Of a stretch of DNA of 64,000 nucleotides, positions 25,819 through 32,933 are shown piece after piece. Where the stretch lies: assembly GCF_001665785.1 (NCBI RefSeq), contig NZ_LZSO01000031.1, positions 310,001 to 374,000 of the forward strand, written 5' to 3'. The position numbers and the translations under genes are program-made. The first letter of the stretch is position 1, and the number at the start of each line of letters is the position of its first letter. Source of the DNA: Mycolicibacterium peregrinum. Lineage in GTDB: Bacteria; Actinomycetota; Actinomycetes; Mycobacteriales; Mycobacteriaceae. Below the pieces are notes generated by a model. The model worked only from the letters and a program-made list of their open reading frames with translations, was not told the origin of the DNA and did not search any database.

Positions 25819-26136
25819 ATGTTCACCCGTGTGATCGCCTCCGGCGCAATCAGTCTGTCGCTCTTGGCCGTTGGTGCGCCTGTCGCCGCGGCCGAGGAGC
25901 CGAACTGCACGGCCGCCGACCTGGCCGGTGTGATGGCCGGGGTCCGCGCATCCACCTCGGCGTATCTGTTCACCCATCCCGAGGTCAATGCGTTCTTCAC
26001 TAGCCTCAAGGGGCAGTCGACCGAGCAGATGGCCGAATCGGTGAAGGTGTATCTCCAGGACAAGCCGCAGATCCGGGCCGAACTGACGGGTATCCGGCAA
26101 CCGGCGATCGACTTCCGCAACCGCTGCGGCGGGTAG
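25819..26136 (+). CDS. Hemophore-related secreted protein (Rv0203-like family)
   Basis: 105 residues. A signal peptide (MFTRVIASGAISLSLLAVGA, cleavage at AAA-EE) precedes a compact helical domain. CTAADLAGVMAGVRASTSAYLFTHPEVNAFFTSL and DFRNRCGG are typical of the mycobacterial hemophore-related family, with two Cys closing the domain. Rv0203 carries heme outside the cell to MmpL transporters; heme binding here is inferred. The ATG at 25819 has AGGAG seven bases upstream. A longer frame from 25777 overlaps the previous stop but would bury the signal peptide. Confidence 0.75.
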   Translation: MFTRVIASGAISLSLLAVGAPVAAAEEPNCTAADLAGVMAGVRASTSAYLFTHPEVNAFFTSLKGQSTEQMAESVKVYLQDKPQIRAELTGIRQPAIDFRNRCGG

Positions 26137-26141
26137 GCGAG

Positions 26142-26744
26142 TTACGACTGTGCGAGCCCGCGCAGCAGCACCGCCAAACCGAACTCGAACGCATCGTCGG
26201 CGCGTGCGGGTCTGGGTGCACCGGTGTCGAGCGCAGCGGTCAGTTCCGGGCCGACCTCGGCGCTCGACTCCCAGGGCCGGTCGGGTGCGGTGAGGTCCAG
26301 CGCGGACCCCAGCACGTAGTTGTCGACCAACGTGATGATCCGCAATGTGTCGGTGGGGTTGAAGCCTCCGCGGGTCAGGGTGACGGCAATGGCGTTGTAC
26401 ATGGTCAGCGCCTGGCTGCTGTTGACCGCGTGCGCCGTCAGTAGGGGAATCAGCTGCGGGTAGCGGGCGAAGCTGCTGCGGTATGAGCGCATGATGTCGG
26501 CCAGGATGTCGATCCACGGCCGCTCGGCGTGCAGGTCGGGCAGGTGTACCTCTGACATCGCCCGTTCACGGAGCAGTTCGACGATCTGCTCGCGCCCTGA
26601 CACATGGTTGTACAGCGACGACGGGCTGACCTTGAGCTTGCGGGCCAGCTCGGGGATGGTGAATCCCCCCGTTGTGCAGACGAGATCCATTGCCGCACTG
26701 GAGATCCGGTCTATCGACAGGATCGGTGTCGGTGGCCGCCCCAT
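26142..26744 (-). CDS. TetR-family regulator of the agmatine operon
   Basis: 200 residues. The N-terminal HTH spans residues about 10-55 (ISSAAMDLVCTTGGFTIPELARKLKVSPSSLYNHVSGREQIVELL) and is followed by a helical ligand domain of the TetR C-terminal type. It is divergent from the aguB-aguA operon with an 88-bp spacer that holds a near-perfect operator. It most likely represses that operon and responds to agmatine or a breakdown product. Its 3' end is only 5 bp from the convergent hemophore-like gene. Confidence 0.85.
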   Translation of the reverse strand: MGRPPTPILSIDRISSAAMDLVCTTGGFTIPELARKLKVSPSSLYNHVSGREQIVELLRERAMSEVHLPDLHAERPWIDILADIMRSYRSSFARYPQLIPLLTAHAVNSSQALTMYNAIAVTLTRGGFNPTDTLRIITLVDNYVLGSALDLTAPDRPWESSAEVGPELTAALDTGAPRPARADDAFEFGLAVLLRGLAQS

Positions 26745-26803
26745 GGTCTGTTCCCCCCTGGTCGAACTTAACTCTTTACAAATGGTGTCCTGGCTCACAC
26801 AAT

Positions 26804-26822
26804 AAACGAATCTCATTCGTTT
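26804..26822. promoter_or_regulatory. TetR operator, 19-bp inverted repeat
   Basis: Arms AAACGAAT and ATTCGTTT are separated by CTC. The site sits just before the aguB ribosome site (AGGAG, 26824-26828), between the divergent TetR and aguB genes. The size and symmetry fit a TetR dimer. Confidence 0.7.
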
Positions 26823-26832
26823 TAGGAGTCCC

Positions 26833-27822
26833 ATGATCACGCTCACGGCGAGCGCCGCCGACCCGCTGTCGCGCAGTACCGCTTCACAGCGACCGCCCCT
26901 GCGGGTGGGGTTGGTGCAGCACCGATGGCGGCCTGACGCCGACAAGCTCACCAAGGTGCTGCGCGACGGCATCGACCGCGCCGCCGGTGCAGGCGCAACC
27001 GCGGTGTTCCTGCCCGAGATCACGCTGCTGCGCTACCCGGCAGACACCCCGGCCGGGCCCAACCCGGGGGAGTGGGCCGAGGACCTGACCGACGGCCCGA
27101 CCTTTGCACTCGCGGCCGAGGCGGCGCAGGCCAACGGGATCTTCGTGCACGCCTCGCTGTATGAGAAGGCTCCCGCGGCCGATGGCCTGGGCTACAACAC
27201 CGCGATCCTGGTGTCGCCGTCGGGAGAGCTGGTCGGACGTACCCGCAAGATGCACATCCCGATCTCGGCGGGGTACTACGAGGACACGTACTTTCGGCCG
27301 GGCCCGGGTTCCGCGGACGACGACCCGTACCCGGTGTACGACCCCGAGGAGCTGGGCGCGCGGATCGGCCTGCCTACTTGCTGGGACGAATGGTTCCCCG
27401 AAGTGGCCCGCAACTATTCGCTGGGCGGCGCCGAGATCGTGGTCTATCCGACCGCGATCGGATCGGAGCCGGTCTTCCCCGCGTTCGACACCCAGCCCTT
27501 GTGGCAGCAGGTGATCGTGGCCAACGGCATCAGCAGCGGATTGTTCATGGTGGTGCCCAACCGAACCGGGGACGAGGGCACCGTCTCGTTCTACGGTTCG
27601 TCGTTCATCTCGGACCCCTACGGTCGCGTGCTGGTGCAGGCGCCGCGCGACGAGGAGGCCGTGCTGGTCGCCGATCTGGACCTGGACCAGCGACGTGACT
27701 GGCTGGAGCTGTTCCCGTTCCTGGTCACCCGCCGCCCTGACAGCTATGGCCGGCTGACCGCTCCGGTCGACCCTGCCCACCCGTACGGCGACGGCCATGA
27801 GGCCACGCCGGTCGTGAAATAG
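26833..27822 (+). CDS. aguB: N-carbamoylputrescine amidase (nitrilase superfamily)
   Basis: 329 residues. The catalytic triad is visible: Glu in VFLPEITLLRYP, Lys in GRTRKMHIPISAGYYEDTYFRPG, and Cys in IGLPTCWDEWFPEVAR. The GYYEDTYFRPG segment is typical of AguB. It converts N-carbamoylputrescine to putrescine, CO2 and ammonia. The agmatine deiminase gene follows after 10 bp, which fixes the pathway. An N-terminal extension of about 20 residues precedes the core. ATG is preceded by AGGAG. Confidence 0.93.
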   Translation: MITLTASAADPLSRSTASQRPPLRVGLVQHRWRPDADKLTKVLRDGIDRAAGAGATAVFLPEITLLRYPADTPAGPNPGEWAEDLTDGPTFALAAEAAQANGIFVHASLYEKAPAADGLGYNTAILVSPSGELVGRTRKMHIPISAGYYEDTYFRPGPGSADDDPYPVYDPEELGARIGLPTCWDEWFPEVARNYSLGGAEIVVYPTAIGSEPVFPAFDTQPLWQQVIVANGISSGLFMVVPNRTGDEGTVSFYGSSFISDPYGRVLVQAPRDEEAVLVADLDLDQRRDWLELFPFLVTRRPDSYGRLTAPVDPAHPYGDGHEATPVVK

Positions 27823-27832
27823 GAACGGTCGG

Positions 27833-28855
27833 TTGACCTCGTATCTGATGCCCGCCGAGAGCGCACCGCAGGATCGGGTGTGGATGGCCTTTCCTTCTGA
27901 GGGCTATTCGCTCGGCGACACCGATGAGGCGCGTCATGAGGCCCGGTCCACCTGGGCTGCTGTGGCTCATGCCGTGGGGCAGTTCGAACCGGTCACGATG
28001 CTCGTCGACCCCGCCGAGCTCGCGGTCGCCAAACGCTATGTGTCTCAAGATATCGAGCTCATCGAGGTACCTCTGAACGACGCCTGGATGCGGGATATCG
28101 GGCCCACGTTCGTGCACGCTGACGACGGGTCGGTGGCCGCCGTCGACTGGACGTTCAACGGTTGGGGCGCCCAGGACTGGGCACGTTGGGACCGCGACGC
28201 CGAGATCGGGGCGATGGTGGGCGAACTCGCGGGCGTCACCGTCGTGCCGTCCGCGCTCGTCAACGAGGGCGGCGGCATCCAGACCGACGGGCACGGCACG
28301 GTACTGGTTACCGAGACCGTGCAACTCGACCCGCACCGTAATCCCGGCGCCACCAAGGTCAGTGTGGAGACCGAACTGGCGCGCACCATCGGCGCGACCG
28401 ACGTGGTGTGGCTGCCGTACGGACTGACCCGCGACAGCCAGCGCTACGGCACGCGCGGTCACGTCGACATCGTCGCGGCTCTCACCGCTCCGGGTCGTCT
28501 GCTCCTGCACACTCAGCGTGACGAATCGCATCCGGACAGCCTGGTGTGCAAAGGGGTTCGATCGTCCGTCGAAGGCAGGTTCGACATCGTCGAGATGCCC
28601 GCACCGGCCACTCTCACCGATGCCGACGGTTACGTCGACTACAGCTACATCAATCACCTGGTCGTCAACGGCGGCGTGATCGCCTGTTCGTTCGGCGATC
28701 CGCATGACGCGGAGGCACAGGCGATCCTGGCCGAGCAGTATCCCGGCCGCGAGGTGGTGGCCGTCGACGCCCGCCCACTCTTCGAGCGTGGCGGCGGAAT
28801 CCATTGCATCACCCAACAACAACCATCCCCGCTTCGGAAGGAGTCCGGCGCATGA
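27833..28855 (+). CDS. aguA: Agmatine deiminase
   Basis: 340 residues of the guanidino-modifying family: YLMPAESAPQDRVWMAFP at the N-terminus, DAWMRDIGPTFV, NEGGGIQTDGHGTVLVTE, RGHVDIVA with the catalytic His-Val-Asp, and a terminal ERGGGIHCITQQQP with the nucleophilic Cys. It deiminates agmatine to N-carbamoylputrescine. The chosen start is TTG, with AGGAACGG about seven bases upstream; the next ATG would remove conserved residues. Its stop overlaps the amidohydrolase ATG. Confidence 0.93.
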   Translation: MTSYLMPAESAPQDRVWMAFPSEGYSLGDTDEARHEARSTWAAVAHAVGQFEPVTMLVDPAELAVAKRYVSQDIELIEVPLNDAWMRDIGPTFVHADDGSVAAVDWTFNGWGAQDWARWDRDAEIGAMVGELAGVTVVPSALVNEGGGIQTDGHGTVLVTETVQLDPHRNPGATKVSVETELARTIGATDVVWLPYGLTRDSQRYGTRGHVDIVAALTAPGRLLLHTQRDESHPDSLVCKGVRSSVEGRFDIVEMPAPATLTDADGYVDYSYINHLVVNGGVIACSFGDPHDAEAQAILAEQYPGREVVAVDARPLFERGGGIHCITQQQPSPLRKESGA

Positions 28856-30489
28856 CCCCCCGCGATGTGCCACCCGCGCTCGATACGACGGCAACCCTGT
28901 TCCACAACGGCGTGATCTGGACGCCCGGCCTCACCACCGATGCACTGCTCGTCGCCGGCGGTGTGGTGCGAGCAGTCGGCGCCGATGCACTGGCGGCCAC
29001 GGCGGACCGGACGGTCGACCTCGAGGGTGGATTCCTGATGCCGTCGTTCGGCGACGGTCACGCCCACCCGCTGTTCGGCGGCCTGGAATCGGCAGGCCCA
29101 GCGGTGCGGCCATGTGAGTCGATCGACCAGATCGTTGCGGCCGTCAAGGACTTCGCAGATTCGAACCCCGATCAGGAATGGATCGTCGGGGCGTCGTATG
29201 ACGGCAGTCTCGCTCCCGGTGGACTGTTTGACGCGCGCTGGCTCGACGCCGCGGTCCCGGACCGCCCAGTGGTGTTGCGCGCCTGGGACTATCACACCCT
29301 GTGGGTCAACTCGGTCGCACTACAGCGGGCCGGCATCACCGCTGACACCCCGGAGCCGGCCCTCGGGGAGATCCCGCGCCGCGAGGACGGCACCCCGCTG
29401 GGCACGCTGCGGGAATGGGGCGCCACGGACCTGATCACCGCGGTCATGCCGCCCCGTGACGAAGCGGTGCGGATCGCCGCACTGGGCACGGCTGCCGACT
29501 ATTACCTGGCCCGTGGTGTGACGTGGGTTCAGGATGCCTGGGTCGAACCGGCCGAGCTCGACGCCTACCTCGCGGCGGCCCGTAACGGCGCCCTGCGGAT
29601 GCGCTTCAACCTGGCGTTCTACGCCGATCCGCGTCACTTCGACACGCAGGTAACGCAATACGCCGCGGCCAGAGACCGGGTTGTGGCGATGGGTTCGCCG
29701 CTGCTGACCGCCCACACCGTGAAGTTCTTCGCCGACGGGGTGGTGGAAAACGAGACCGGCGCTCTGCTCGAGCCGTACTGTTCGGGCCTGCACTCGCACG
29801 GTATGCAGTTGTGGGAAGGCGATGCCCTGGCGGAGGCGGCCAGGAGAGTCGACGAGCTGGGTCTGCAGATCCATATTCATGCCATCGGCGATGCCGCGGT
29901 CCGCCAGGCGCTGGACGCCATCGAATACGTTGCACGGCACAACGGCCCGCGCGACCGACGCCCGGTGATCGCGCACGCTCAGCTAGTCGACGACGCCGAC
30001 CTCGGGCGATTCGCCGAACTCGGGGTGATCCCGAACATGCAGCCGTTGTGGGCGCAGATGGACGCTCTGATGACGGTGCTCACGATCCCGCGACTGGGAG
30101 CCCAGCGGGCGGATCGGCAGTACCGGATGCGCACCCTGGAGAATTCCGGTGCGGCACTGGCGTTCGGATCGGATTGGCCCGTCTCCTCGGGTGCGCCGTT
30201 GGACGGCATCGCGGTCGCGGTGTCGCGGTGCACCGCCGACGGCGAGCCGGCCGGCGGGTGGACACCGGAAGAGGTGCTCCCGATCGAGCCCGCCCTGGCC
30301 TCGTACACCGGAGCCGTGGCATATCAGGCCTATGCCGAAGACGATTGGGGCCACATCGCGCCAGGGGCGAGTGCCGATCTCGTCTGGCTGGACCGTGATC
30401 CCAGGTATATCCCCCCATCGGAACTGTCACAGGTGCAAGTGCGCGCCACCTATCTCCAAGGCACACAGGTCTATTCGGCCGCAGAATGA
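28852..30489 (+). CDS. YtcJ-like metal-dependent amidohydrolase (amidohydrolase family 3)
   Basis: 545 residues. The barrel metal motif MPSFGDGHAHPLFGG (HxH) lies at about 63-77, the Lys position in HTVKFFADGVVENETG, a metal His in IHIHAIGDAAVRQALDAIE, and the late Asp in GSDWPVSSGAPL. YtcJ-type enzymes hydrolyse amides or esters of varied substrates. Its ATG overlaps the aguA stop and has GGAAGGAG upstream, so it is co-translated with the agmatine genes; it may process an acylated polyamine. The substrate is inferred. Confidence 0.83.
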   Translation: MTPRDVPPALDTTATLFHNGVIWTPGLTTDALLVAGGVVRAVGADALAATADRTVDLEGGFLMPSFGDGHAHPLFGGLESAGPAVRPCESIDQIVAAVKDFADSNPDQEWIVGASYDGSLAPGGLFDARWLDAAVPDRPVVLRAWDYHTLWVNSVALQRAGITADTPEPALGEIPRREDGTPLGTLREWGATDLITAVMPPRDEAVRIAALGTAADYYLARGVTWVQDAWVEPAELDAYLAAARNGALRMRFNLAFYADPRHFDTQVTQYAAARDRVVAMGSPLLTAHTVKFFADGVVENETGALLEPYCSGLHSHGMQLWEGDALAEAARRVDELGLQIHIHAIGDAAVRQALDAIEYVARHNGPRDRRPVIAHAQLVDDADLGRFAELGVIPNMQPLWAQMDALMTVLTIPRLGAQRADRQYRMRTLENSGAALAFGSDWPVSSGAPLDGIAVAVSRCTADGEPAGGWTPEEVLPIEPALASYTGAVAYQAYAEDDWGHIAPGASADLVWLDRDPRYIPPSELSQVQVRATYLQGTQVYSAAE

Positions 30490-30500
30490 GAGGAAATGTC

Positions 30501-31844
30501 ATGGCCGATTTGGCTGAGGCCACCGAGGGGCGGTTGCGCCGCGCGCTCGGGCTGCCGTCGTTGGTGCTGTTCGGTCTGGTCTACATGGTGCCGCTCACGG
30601 TGTTCACCACCTACGGCATCGTCACCCAGACCACCGGCGGCAGGTTGTCCGTCGCATACCTGGTCACCCTGGCCGCCATGGTGTTCACCGCGCGTTCCTA
30701 TGCCAGGATGGCGGTCGCCTATCCAGTTGCGGGGTCGGCATATACGTACACACAGAAGTCGTTCGGCGCGCCGATCGGATTTCTCGCCGGCTGGTCGCTG
30801 CTGCTGGATTACCTGTTCCTGCCGATGATCAACTACCTGGTGATCGGCATCTACCTCAACGCCGCGGTTCCGGCGATCCCCGGCTGGGTGTTCGTCGTGC
30901 TGTCCATCGTGGGGGTGACGGTGCTCAACATCGTCGGCATCGTGTCGGTGGCGCGGGCGAATCTCGTCATCATCGCGATACAGGCGATCTTCATCGTGAC
31001 ATTCTTGGTGTTGGCCTGTTCCAAGGTGTTCAGCCTGGGCTCGGTGGACCTGATGGCCCCCTTCCATGGTGACGGCGGCGCAACGGGATTCAGTCCGGTG
31101 CTGGCCGGCGCAGCCATCCTGTGCCTGTCGTTCCTGGGATTCGACGCTGTGTCCACGCTGTCGGAGGAGGCCAAGGATCCCAAGCGGTCCGTTCCGCAGG
31201 CGATCATGATCGCCACCGTGGTGGCGGGGGTGATCTTCGTCGTGCTGTCCTATCTCGGACAGCTGGTGTTCCCCTCCAACCAGTTCACCGATGTCGAGTC
31301 CGGATCGCTGGATCTGATGCTGACGGCCGGCGGCCAGTTCCTTCAGACCTTCTTCACCGCGGCGTATGTCGCCGGTGCGCTCGGATCGGCGATCGCGTCG
31401 CAGGCGTCGGTGGCCCGGATCCTCTACGCCATGGGGCGCGACGGGATCCTGCCGCGCTCGTTCTTCGGTCACGTCTCGCCGCGGTTCGCCACCCCGGTGT
31501 ACGCGATCCTGGCGGTGTCAGTCGTGTCGCTGCTGGCGACCGTGATCAGCTTGACCACGCTGGCCTCGGTGATCAGTTTCGGTGCGCTGGTGGCGTTTTC
31601 GGTGGTGAACCTGTCGGTGATCAAGCACTATTTCGTCGACCGGCGGGAGCGCGACGGTGCCAGGGTGATCAGCAATCTCGTGCTGCCGCTGATCGGCTTC
31701 CTGCTGACCGTGTGGCTGTGGACCAGCTTGTCGGGGCTTACGTTGGTGATCGGGTTGTCTTGGCTGGCAGTGGGATTCGTGTGGCTGGTCGGGGTTACCC
31801 GCGGCTTCCAGCGGCCGACGCCGGTACTGGACTTGAAGGAGTAA
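30501..31844 (+). CDS. APC-family amino acid/polyamine permease
   Basis: 447 residues with twelve helices: LVLFGLVYMVPLTVFTTYGIV (first helix with the APC break), SYARMAVAYPVAGSAYTYTQKSFG, and FDAVSTLSEEAKDPKRSVPQAI (helix 6 region typical of the APC family). As the last gene of the agmatine operon it probably imports agmatine or exchanges it for putrescine. ATG at 30501 has AGAGGA six bases upstream; an ATG at 30486 overlaps the previous stop but has no good site. Confidence 0.85.
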   Translation: MADLAEATEGRLRRALGLPSLVLFGLVYMVPLTVFTTYGIVTQTTGGRLSVAYLVTLAAMVFTARSYARMAVAYPVAGSAYTYTQKSFGAPIGFLAGWSLLLDYLFLPMINYLVIGIYLNAAVPAIPGWVFVVLSIVGVTVLNIVGIVSVARANLVIIAIQAIFIVTFLVLACSKVFSLGSVDLMAPFHGDGGATGFSPVLAGAAILCLSFLGFDAVSTLSEEAKDPKRSVPQAIMIATVVAGVIFVVLSYLGQLVFPSNQFTDVESGSLDLMLTAGGQFLQTFFTAAYVAGALGSAIASQASVARILYAMGRDGILPRSFFGHVSPRFATPVYAILAVSVVSLLATVISLTTLASVISFGALVAFSVVNLSVIKHYFVDRRERDGARVISNLVLPLIGFLLTVWLWTSLSGLTLVIGLSWLAVGFVWLVGVTRGFQRPTPVLDLKE

Positions 31845-31870
31845 CTGGCCACCTGTGAATGCCAGCCGAG

Positions 31871-31919
31871 TGGCCACTTGCGACACGCGCTGACGCGAAA
31901 GGCGTGCGACAAGTGGCCA
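31871..31919. terminator. Bidirectional terminator hairpin between permease and ohr
   Basis: Perfect arms TGGCCACTTG (31871-31880) and CAAGTGGCCA (31910-31919) enclose an inner CACGC/GCGTG stem. It lies between convergent genes ending at 31844 and 31937. There is no U-rich tail. Confidence 0.7.
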
Positions 31920-31936
31920 TTCGATCTGTTGCTCGG

Positions 31937-32359
31937 TCAGGCGACGCTGATGGTGACGTCGATGTTGCCGCGGGTGGCCTTCGAGTACGGGCAGACCTGG
32001 TGTGCGTCATCGGCGATGGCCTGGGCCGTCTCGCGATCGACACCCGGGATGGTGACGTTCAGCCGTGCCCGCAGTGAGAATGCCCCGTCGGTGTTGAGCA
32101 GGTCTACCTCGGCATCCACGGCGGTCTCGGCGGGCAGCTTCACGTTGTGCTTGCCCGCGGTCAGGCCCATGGCGCTCAGGAAGCAGGCCGACCAGCCGGC
32201 CGCGAACAACTGCTCGGGGTTGGTGCCGGAGCCGTTGCCTCCCGGCGGGGTGAGTTGGATGTCGAGGTTGCCGTCGGAGCTGTAGGCCTCGCCCTGGCGT
32301 CCACCGGTGGTGTGGGTCTGGGCGGTGTACAGCACGTTATCGGTCTGGCTGGTGGTCAC
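31937..32359 (-). CDS. ohr: Organic hydroperoxide reductase (Ohr/OsmC)
   Basis: 140 residues, the standard Ohr length. The two redox cysteines are in AAGWSACFLSAMG (about Cys60) and ADDAHQVCPYSKATRGN (about Cys124). It reduces organic and fatty-acid hydroperoxides with dihydrolipoamide-type donors in the cytoplasm. The start is GTG with AAGGAG six bases upstream; the frame extends 11 codons further but lacks a better site. It is divergent from ohrR. Confidence 0.95.
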   Translation of the reverse strand: MTTSQTDNVLYTAQTHTTGGRQGEAYSSDGNLDIQLTPPGGNGSGTNPEQLFAAGWSACFLSAMGLTAGKHNVKLPAETAVDAEVDLLNTDGAFSLRARLNVTIPGVDRETAQAIADDAHQVCPYSKATRGNIDVTISVA

Positions 32360-32413
32360 GGCGTTCTCCTTCGGGTGGATGGTCGGCTCCAATTGGATGC
32401 GTTAGAGATGAAC

Positions 32414-32440
32414 ACGGGATGACCGTGTATTTCATCCCGT
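32414..32440. promoter_or_regulatory. Inverted repeat in the ohr-ohrR spacer
   Basis: Perfect nine-base arms ACGGGATGA and TCATCCCGT with a nine-base spacer. It is about 55 bp upstream of ohr and 32 bp upstream of ohrR. Candidate regulator site for ohr. Confidence 0.55.
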
Positions 32441-32448
32441 CCGACTAA

Positions 32449-32465
32449 ATCGGATCCGATATAAT
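32449..32465 (+). promoter_or_regulatory. ohrR promoter with operator palindrome and consensus -10
   Basis: The palindrome ATCGGATCCGAT (32449-32460) abuts a perfect TATAAT (32460-32465), which ends six bases before the ohrR ATG. The transcript should be leaderless, and a bound repressor would block the -10 box. OhrR is the expected reader. Confidence 0.65.
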
Positions 32466-32471
32466 TTGGGC

Positions 32472-32933
32472 ATGGCGCCCGAGGCTCCGCAACTTTCCGA
32501 TTTCCTGTGCTTTGCCGTCTACTCGGCCAATCTCGCGTACGGCAAGGCCTACAAGCCGATCCTGGATCGGCACGGCATCACGTACACGCAGTACATCGCG
32601 CTCGTCGCGCTCTCGGAACAGGATCACCAGACGGTCGGCAGCCTCGGGGAGAAGCTGTTCCTGGAGTCGAACACGCTGACTCCGATCCTCAAGCGGCTCG
32701 AAGCGCTGGGATACGTGACGCGGCAACGCGATCCCGACGACGAGCGTCAGGTGCGCGTCAGCCTCACCGACGCCGGTCGCGCGCTTCGTGCGCAGACCCT
32801 GGAGATGGACCTGTTGGCCGCGACGGGGCTGTCAGTGGACGAACTCAAGTCCATGCAACGGGGCGTGTCCACGCTGCGGGACAACCTGCGCAGCTACTCG
32901 CGATCCGCGGTCGATCCTGCGGCCACGGCGTGA
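32472..32933 (+). CDS. ohrR: MarR-family peroxide sensor OhrR
   Basis: 153 residues. The reactive Cys lies near the N-terminus in LSDFLCFAVYSANLAYGKAY (about Cys14), as in OhrR. The winged helix follows (QTVGSLGEKLFLESNTLTPILKRLEALGYVTRQRDPDDERQVRVSLT). It represses ohr until oxidised by organic peroxides. The start is the ATG after a leaderless promoter. Its last 40 bp overlap the 3' end of the convergent MFS-USP gene. Confidence 0.93.
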   Translation: MAPEAPQLSDFLCFAVYSANLAYGKAYKPILDRHGITYTQYIALVALSEQDHQTVGSLGEKLFLESNTLTPILKRLEALGYVTRQRDPDDERQVRVSLTDAGRALRAQTLEMDLLAATGLSVDELKSMQRGVSTLRDNLRSYSRSAVDPAATA

